Source: Flavobacterium johnsoniae UW101 (lineage in GTDB: Bacteria > Bacteroidota > Bacteroidia > Flavobacteriales > Flavobacteriaceae). Taken from it: a stretch of 64,000 bases of DNA. The position numbers and the translations under genes are program-made. Shown in pieces: positions 58,938 through 64,000 of this stretch. The stretch is taken from the NCBI RefSeq assembly GCF_000016645.1, contig NC_009441.1:4588001-4652000 (forward strand), read 5' to 3'. Each line of letters opens with the position of its first letter. The stretch's first letter is position 1. The notes beneath the pieces are model-generated. The model worked only from the letters and a program-made list of their open reading frames with translations. It did not search any database and was not told where the DNA came from.

Positions 58938-61142
58938 TTACCATCTATATTTTAAAATTAATCTTGCATTAAATGGCGTTCCGGCGGTAAAATGAATTTC
59001 TTCAACAGGATCAGTTTCATTTGCTAATCTTGATTCTGTTAAGAATTGCGTTTCTTTCCATTTTGTATTAAAAATGTTATCGATGTTTAGTCCTATCGAT
59101 ACCTTTTTAATTTGATAGTTTACTGAAAAATCTGTGATGCAGTATCCTTTGGCAACTACCGAATTATCTTCATTTGCCGGACGATCTCCCAAAAATCTTG
59201 TTCTCAAACTTCCAGAAAATCCTTTTAGGTCTTTTACAGAAAATCCATTCATTAAAGTATGAGCCGGAGCCAATGGCAGATAATCATTTCCTTTTGGTTC
59301 TTCTATTGATCTTGCATGTGTATAAGTATAATCAGTATTCCAGAATAACCAATTGGTTAATTGATATCTAAAACCAAAATCGAATCCTTTTCGTTCTGTT
59401 TTTCCGCTTGGCTCAACAACAGCTTCGTCTCCCACATATACAAATTCCTGCGCCAGATACAAATACCAAACAGCGGAATTGATAATCATTCTTGGAAAAG
59501 GTTTCCAGTTAATTCCTAAATCTGCTCCATACGTTTCCGGAAGGATTTTTTCTCCTTTTTGAGCCACTACTACACGTGTATCATTGCTGTGAAACCCTTT
59601 TCCTAATTTTAAAAAGTAATTTATTTTATCATTCTGAGTGTATAAAAAGTTCAGTTTTGGACTCACAATTGCTTTCGTCTGCGTTTGATTGCTGTAAGTT
59701 GGTGCCAATTGGTCTTCGTAACCAAATTTGAAATAATCCAAACGTAAACCTCCATTTACTAACCATTTTCCTGACGTAAAATCAAGGCTTGAATAAGCAA
59801 AAAGATTCGTTTGGTTTACATTTCCTAAACTCAAATACTCTAAAACAGTTTTACGATTTACGGTATGCGATAATTCTACATCTTTGTTATTGTCATTTCG
59901 CAGTCCTGCACCTAATTTAAAAAGCCATTTTTCATTTAGTTTTTGATCGTATTCAGACTGAAAACCTACAATGGTTCTATTTTCTTTTTGTTTGATCTGA
60001 TCTCCGTTTACAGGATCATTAAGAAAAAAAGTAAAATTCGAATACAATTCAAAATCATATTTGCTTAAATAAGCCGTGTTTTTAATCTGGCTGTTTTCAT
60101 CAATTTTGGCATCGTACTGTAAATTAAAATTAGTTCTTCCTGTATTTCCTCCTTCATTTGGATCGATTGCTCCGTAATGAGAAATTGTTCCGTCGTTTAC
60201 AGCACGATCCGGAATTTGTCCGCTCGCATCCCATTGGCTTTTAAAATGCGAAACCGAAATTGCCAATCGGTCGCCATTAGTCATTTTAGCCGAATATTTT
60301 CCAAATAAATTAATTCGATTGAAGTTTTGCGGTGCATCAAAATATCCGTCTGTCATCATATATTCGCCTGCAAAATAAGCCGACTGATTTTCCTTATTCA
60401 ATAAATTGAACAAAGCAACGGTGCGAAAAGTATCAAACTGACCTCCTTCAAAAGAAACAGAACTATTCTGCAAGGCATTTTTAGTATTAAAACCAACGTA
60501 TCCGGCTGTTGTAAAATCACCTTTATCAACAAAATAAGAACCTTTGTCAAAATCTATCTTATCAACTGTTTCAGGAATTACAAAATGAAGATCGGCATAA
60601 CCTTGTCCGTGTGCGTGCGAAACCATATTTACCGGCATTCCGTCTACTGTAACATTAATATCAGTTCCGTGATCACAGTCAAAACCTCTCAGGAAAATTT
60701 GTTCTGCTTTTCCCCCGCCCGCATGCTGGCCTATAAAAAGCCCCGGAACTTTTCGCAGTAAATCCTGCGAATTTGAAACAGGCTGAATCTCTAAATCTAT
60801 TTTAGAAATAGTATTTAAATATTTAAGACTGTTGGTTATGGTAACTTCTTCTAATAAAAAAGGTTTTTCTTCTAATTGAATAGAAAGAAAAGCATCTGAA
60901 GACAGTTTTATTTTTTGTGTAATATAACCTTGTTTAGAAATTTGAAGGCTGTCATTTGTTTTGGTTTGTTCTAATGTAAATTTTCCGTTTATATCAGTAT
61001 GAGCGTGTGTTTTAGAAATCAAATCCCGAATTAAAACATCTGATAAAGGTTTTCCGTCGGTATTATTTACAATCCCGCTTACAGATTGCGCATTTGTTGA
61101 AAAAGAAAGAATAAAAATGAAAAGTAAAAATAAAAATCTCAT
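58938..61142 (-). CDS. TonB-dependent outer-membrane receptor, possibly for nickel
   Basis: 734 residues from ATG 61142, which gives the signal MRFLFLLFIFILSFSTNAQ; an earlier ATG at 61220 would put 26 unlikely residues in front. A carboxypeptidase-regulatory-like domain (about 22-105), a plug (about 115-225) and a 22-strand-type barrel ending in ILKYRW follow. It is not SusC-like in size or motif and has no SusD. The plug contains VSHAHGQGYADLHF, with three His, which could contact a metal. It reads in the same direction as, and 87 bp after, hypE, so nickel import for hydrogenase is a reasonable inference; a cobalamin or siderophore substrate is possible. Confidence 0.85.
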   Translation of the reverse strand: MRFLFLLFIFILSFSTNAQSVSGIVNNTDGKPLSDVLIRDLISKTHAHTDINGKFTLEQTKTNDSLQISKQGYITQKIKLSSDAFLSIQLEEKPFLLEEVTITNSLKYLNTISKIDLEIQPVSNSQDLLRKVPGLFIGQHAGGGKAEQIFLRGFDCDHGTDINVTVDGMPVNMVSHAHGQGYADLHFVIPETVDKIDFDKGSYFVDKGDFTTAGYVGFNTKNALQNSSVSFEGGQFDTFRTVALFNLLNKENQSAYFAGEYMMTDGYFDAPQNFNRINLFGKYSAKMTNGDRLAISVSHFKSQWDASGQIPDRAVNDGTISHYGAIDPNEGGNTGRTNFNLQYDAKIDENSQIKNTAYLSKYDFELYSNFTFFLNDPVNGDQIKQKENRTIVGFQSEYDQKLNEKWLFKLGAGLRNDNNKDVELSHTVNRKTVLEYLSLGNVNQTNLFAYSSLDFTSGKWLVNGGLRLDYFKFGYEDQLAPTYSNQTQTKAIVSPKLNFLYTQNDKINYFLKLGKGFHSNDTRVVVAQKGEKILPETYGADLGINWKPFPRMIINSAVWYLYLAQEFVYVGDEAVVEPSGKTERKGFDFGFRYQLTNWLFWNTDYTYTHARSIEEPKGNDYLPLAPAHTLMNGFSVKDLKGFSGSLRTRFLGDRPANEDNSVVAKGYCITDFSVNYQIKKVSIGLNIDNIFNTKWKETQFLTESRLANETDPVEEIHFTAGTPFNARLILKYRW

Positions 61143-61229
61143 AGAAGTGTAATAAAAATGCGAAATAATAAAATATAAAGTCAAATTACAACTTAATATT
61201 TCAGATAAAAATAAACTCAAAAATACTGC

Positions 61230-62240
61230 TTAGCAAATTCTTGGCAGCTGTTCTCCAACTAAAGGATTTACAACTCTTTTTCCTCCAAAAGCACTTTCGA
61301 TAATTATTTTTGATGGATGTTCTCCGCTTATAAAACCAATCTCTGATGCCTTTGGATTTGTTTTTTGTAAAATCTTCAATACTTCATTTTTAATTTCTGG
61401 TGCTGCAATACAGACAAAAACTCCTTCGTTAGCTACATAAAGCGGATCTAAACCAAGCAGTTCGCAGGCACTTTTTACCTGACTTTCTACTTTTATGTTT
61501 TCTTCAAAAAGAGAAATGCCGAAATTAATTTCGGTAGTTATTTCATGCAGTACAGAAGCCAGTCCGCCGCGGGTTGCGTCTCTCAAAAAATGAATTTTAT
61601 CACCAAACTGTTCTATTAAATCAAAAACGATGTGATTTAAATTTGTGGTATCGCTCAAAATATCACTTTCAAATTCAAGTCCTTCACGTTCCGACATAAT
61701 GGCCATTCCGTGCGATGCTATCGGCCCGTTTATGATAACAACATCATTTTGCTGGATATTTCTAATTTTGATATTGGCTTTTTTGTGAACAACACCAATT
61801 CCCGAAGTATTAATGTAAATTTTATCTCCTTTTCCTCTTTCTACAACCTTAGTATCTCCGGTAACGATTTGAATACCTGCATTATCTGCCGCTTGTTTAA
61901 TTGATTTTATAATTTCTGTAAATTCTTCTAAACTAAAACCTTCTTCAATAATTAAGGCCAGCGAAAGGTATTTTGGAACTGCACCACACATTGAAAGATC
62001 ATTTACAGTTCCGTTTACGGCAAGTTCACCAATGTTGCCGCCTTTAAAAAATACGGGAGAAATAACATAACTATCTGTAGAAAAAGCCAGATTTCCTTGT
62101 ACGTTTAAAAAGGCGCCATCGTGACGGACTTCTAAAATATCATTTTTTAAAATCTTAAAAATTACTTCATTGAGTAATTTGGTCATGTGTTCACCGCCGC
62201 TTCCGTGATGCAGGTGAATTACTTCCTGTTCTTTTTCCAT
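61230..62240 (-). CDS. hypE: Hydrogenase maturation protein HypE
   Basis: 336 residues. HLHHGSGGEHMTKLL, FSTDSYVISPVFF and RDATRGGLASVLHEI are PurM/HypE-type ATP-binding motifs. The last residues LPRIC end in the essential Cys that is carbamoylated by HypF and dehydrated to the thiocyanate, the source of the CN ligands on the iron of [NiFe]-hydrogenase. It follows hypC by 10 bp. Confidence 0.97.
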   Translation of the reverse strand: MEKEQEVIHLHHGSGGEHMTKLLNEVIFKILKNDILEVRHDGAFLNVQGNLAFSTDSYVISPVFFKGGNIGELAVNGTVNDLSMCGAVPKYLSLALIIEEGFSLEEFTEIIKSIKQAADNAGIQIVTGDTKVVERGKGDKIYINTSGIGVVHKKANIKIRNIQQNDVVIINGPIASHGMAIMSEREGLEFESDILSDTTNLNHIVFDLIEQFGDKIHFLRDATRGGLASVLHEITTEINFGISLFEENIKVESQVKSACELLGLDPLYVANEGVFVCIAAPEIKNEVLKILQKTNPKASEIGFISGEHPSKIIIESAFGGKRVVNPLVGEQLPRIC

Positions 62241-62250
62241 TTTTTATGCA

Positions 62251-62487
62251 TTAAATCTCTTCGCCCATTTCTTTTAAAATCTCCATTGTCCTTTTGGCTT
62301 CATCTTCATCAATAATTCCAATTGCAGCGCCAACATGAACTAAAAGGTAATCACCTTCTACTGCCTCTGGAACAAGTGCTAAATTGACTTCTTTGATAAT
62401 ACCGTCAAAAGAAACATTTCCAATTCTAAACGTTTCATCAAGCTCATCTGTGATTTTTTCAAGTCGACCGGGAACTGCTAAACACAT
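62251..62487 (-). CDS. hypC: Hydrogenase maturation chaperone HypC/HupF
   Basis: 78 residues starting MCLAVPGRL, with the essential Cys2 that holds the Fe(CN)2CO intermediate with HypD and delivers it to the hydrogenase large subunit. The length and the OB-like fold (FDGIIKEVNLALVPEAVEGD, then LLVHVGAAIGIID) match the family. It is 2 bp from hypB and thus probably translationally coupled. Confidence 0.97.
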   Translation of the reverse strand: MCLAVPGRLEKITDELDETFRIGNVSFDGIIKEVNLALVPEAVEGDYLLVHVGAAIGIIDEDEAKRTMEILKEMGEEI

Positions 62488-62489
62488 AC

Positions 62490-63344
62490 TTATTGTTTTA
62501 TAGATTTTGTTAAATAATCGTACCAGGCTGCTAAACCTTCTCCTGATGCTGCAGAAACTTCAAAGAAAGTCAAATGCGGATTTACCTGTTTTGCATATTC
62601 TTTCAGTTTCTCCAAATCAAATTTCAAATACGGAAGCAGATCAATTTTATTAATAATACAGATTTGCGATCCTGAGAACATATCCGGATATTTAAGCGGT
62701 TTATCCTCACCTTCGGTAACTGATATAATTACGATTCGTTTTAATTCTCCCAAATCAAACATAGCCGGACAAACCAGATTTCCAACATTTTCGATCATTA
62801 AAACAGAATCCTGAACGGGTTTTAATTCTTTTACGGCTTTTGATATCATTTCGCTGTCTAAATGGCAGCCTTTTCCTGTATTAATCTGAATTACAGGAAC
62901 ATTTAATTTATGGATTCTGTCGGCATCATTTGTAGTCTGCTGGTCACCTTCGATTACAGAAAAAGCAATTTTGTCTTTTAAATCTGAAATGGTTCTTTCT
63001 AATAAAGAGGTTTTTCCGGAGCCCGGAGAACTTACCAGATTGATAGAAAAAATATTCAGGGCTTCAAAAAATCCTCTGTTTCTCTCAGCAGTAAGCTGGT
63101 TTTTATACAAAATATCCTTTTCTAACTGTATCACACTTATTTCATGAGAATGATTGTGAAAATGGTCATGATGATGATTGTGATCGTCGTTGTCATGATC
63201 ATGGTCGTGATGATGCTCATGGTGGTGGTCATGATCGTGATCGTGGTGGTGATAGTGACCGGAATGAGAATGGAATTGTTTCTCTCCTATTTTGGTAAAT
63301 CGTATTTCGTTTTCATCAGAACTGCATCCGCAAGTGGTACACAT
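62490..63344 (-). CDS. hypB: Hydrogenase nickel-incorporation GTPase HypB with long His-rich nickel-binding segment
   Basis: 284 residues. The N-terminus has the high-affinity nickel motif MCTTCGCSS. Residues 25-67 hold 24 His in 43 residues, mixed with Asp and Asn, the nickel-storage type of HypB. The GTPase domain shows the P-loop SSPGSGKTS (about 105-113), EGDQQTTNDADR and IINKIDLLPY. With HypA it loads Ni into the hydrogenase active site. The His tract implies tolerance to irregular nickel supply. It is 8 bp after hypA. Confidence 0.97.
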   Translation of the reverse strand: MCTTCGCSSDENEIRFTKIGEKQFHSHSGHYHHHDHDHDHHHEHHHDHDHDNDDHNHHHDHFHNHSHEISVIQLEKDILYKNQLTAERNRGFFEALNIFSINLVSSPGSGKTSLLERTISDLKDKIAFSVIEGDQQTTNDADRIHKLNVPVIQINTGKGCHLDSEMISKAVKELKPVQDSVLMIENVGNLVCPAMFDLGELKRIVIISVTEGEDKPLKYPDMFSGSQICIINKIDLLPYLKFDLEKLKEYAKQVNPHLTFFEVSAASGEGLAAWYDYLTKSIKQ

Positions 63345-63352
63345 AACTCAGT

Positions 63353-63694
63353 TTATTTTATGATTATTTTCTTTATTTTCAATTCTCTGCCGGCAATAAT
63401 TTCCTTAAACGGACTCTTACAATTTGGGCAGCTGTCAAAACTTTTTTCAATGTAAAATTCCGTTTCACATTCTGCACACCGGGCTTTTCCTTCTGGTTCT
63501 TCCACAAATAATTTCGTGTTGCTTAAAATATTTCCATTAATGCATTGCGGCCACACAAAATAAAAAGAAGACATTTCTACTCCTGATAATTTTCCAATTT
63601 CCAGATAGAGTTCTAATACGCTTTTACCTTTTATCTTATCTACTTCTTGTTGAACAATTTTCACAATCGAAGTAACAACCGAAAGCTCATGCAT
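63353..63694 (-). CDS. hypA: Hydrogenase nickel-incorporation protein HypA
   Basis: 113 residues. It starts MHELSV, with the nickel-binding His2, and carries the structural zinc site CAECE and CPNCK (two CxxC pairs, about residues 73-93). It delivers Ni together with HypB. It is the first gene of the minus-strand hypABCE set, so its promoter should lie in 63695-63880. Confidence 0.97.
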   Translation of the reverse strand: MHELSVVTSIVKIVQQEVDKIKGKSVLELYLEIGKLSGVEMSSFYFVWPQCINGNILSNTKLFVEEPEGKARCAECETEFYIEKSFDSCPNCKSPFKEIIAGRELKIKKIIIK

Positions 63695-63791
63695 TTGTTT
63701 TTTTTTAACAGATTATTACAACCGCGAAAGATAATTCAAAGAATCAAATCAAAACCTGATAATTATCACTTCCGAGAATCAAATGTTTAAA

Positions 63792-63846
63792 TAGTTTTGA
63801 AAATAGATTCAGTAAAAAGTTCCTCATGCTTTTAGGAACTTTTTTA
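63792..63846 (+). promoter_or_regulatory. Minus-7 box and terminator-like hairpin in front of the hydrogenase small-subunit gene
   Basis: TAGTTTTG (63792-63799) fits TAnnTTTG. Just after the inferred start of transcription, AAAAAGTTCCT (63814-63824) pairs with AGGAACTTTTT (63834-63844) around a 9-nt loop and ends in T residues, 34 bp before the ATG. The hairpin is symmetrical and could also serve the minus strand. It may separate the divergent operons or attenuate the hydrogenase operon. Confidence 0.5.
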
Positions 63847-63880
63847 AATAAACTAAGGCTTTCTTTAAACCTATTTTAGC

Positions 63881-64000
63881 ATGAAAGATGAAATAAAAGT
63901 AAATGAAACCTATTATAACAGCATTGAAAGACAAGGTTATAGCAGGAGAGATTTTTTAAAATTTGTTGCTTACATCGGCGCCTATATGGGCGTGCAGAGT
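63881..64000 (+). CDS. [NiFe]-hydrogenase small subunit, 5' end only (Tat signal)
   Basis: The first 40 residues are visible, and the gene runs off the window. After a short polar region comes YSRRDFLKFVAYIGAYMG, a twin-arginine motif (RRDFLKF) with the hydrophobic helix found at the start of membrane-bound uptake hydrogenase small subunits. That subunit carries the Fe-S clusters and is exported folded with the large subunit. The divergent hyp genes support this, though the Fe-S ligands themselves are outside the window. Confidence 0.85.
   Translation, partial: MKDEIKVNETYYNSIERQGYSRRDFLKFVAYIGAYMGVQS

Noticed and set aside
63144..63455. Plus-strand ORF of 103 codons rich in Met and Val
   Set aside because: It is the reverse reading of the His/Asp-rich part of hypB and spans the hypB/hypA junction.

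Overview
The window is AT-rich, dense chromosomal DNA from a member of the Bacteroidota, most likely a Flavobacterium close to F. johnsoniae (inference). The reasons are SusC/SusD pairs, a hybrid two-component regulator, lipoproteins with Bacteroidota-style signal peptides, weak Shine-Dalgarno sequences, candidate TAnnTTTG minus-7 promoter boxes, and intergenic palindromes and heptamer repeats of the kind I associate with this genus.

Region 1 (about 1-42,944) is a large polysaccharide utilisation locus for glucuronoarabinoxylan. It opens with the 3' part of a susD gene, a surface glycan-binding lipoprotein and a GH10 endoxylanase. Next come GH16 and GH8 genes on the minus strand and a GPH-type sugar symporter on the plus strand. 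A susC/susD pair (9.1-13.6 kb) lies beside its probable hybrid two-component regulator (14.2-18.3 kb). A minus-strand block from 39.4 down to 18.4 kb then carries a second susC/susD pair, GH43, an SGNH esterase, a CE6-CE1 double esterase, GH115 alpha-glucuronidase, GH127, a second GH43, GH3 and GH97. A divergent GH3 gene closes the locus. Together they could bind xylan, cut the backbone, strip acetyl, feruloyl, glucuronosyl and arabinosyl groups, import oligosaccharides, trim them to xylose and import the products. Five near-palindromic sites (core CAAYCGRTTG, with one central variant) sit upstream of GH8, the symporter, susC2 and GH3. They look like operators for a LacI-type repressor that is not encoded here. 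AraC-style direct repeats lie upstream of the symporter and of an unrelated SDR gene.

Region 2 (about 43-54.2 kb) is a mixed signalling and stress segment. It holds a single-domain response regulator, an NTF2-like protein, a PRC-barrel protein, three very small ORFs, two SDR oxidoreductases, a MEDS-domain protein, a membrane Cache-LytTR regulator, a di-haem P460 cytochrome with a haem-less partner, two AraC regulators, a four-helix membrane protein and a TrmH-type RNA methyltransferase.

Region 3 (54.3-58.9 kb) holds catalase-peroxidase KatG, a secreted protein of unknown function, a small lipoprotein and a small hypothetical protein.

Region 4 (58.9-64 kb) is the edge of a [NiFe]-hydrogenase locus. 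A TonB-dependent receptor (possibly for nickel) is followed by hypE, hypC, hypB and hypA on the minus strand. Divergent from them is the start of a Tat-exported hydrogenase small subunit, cut by the window end. No tRNA, rRNA, CRISPR array, transposase or phage gene was seen.
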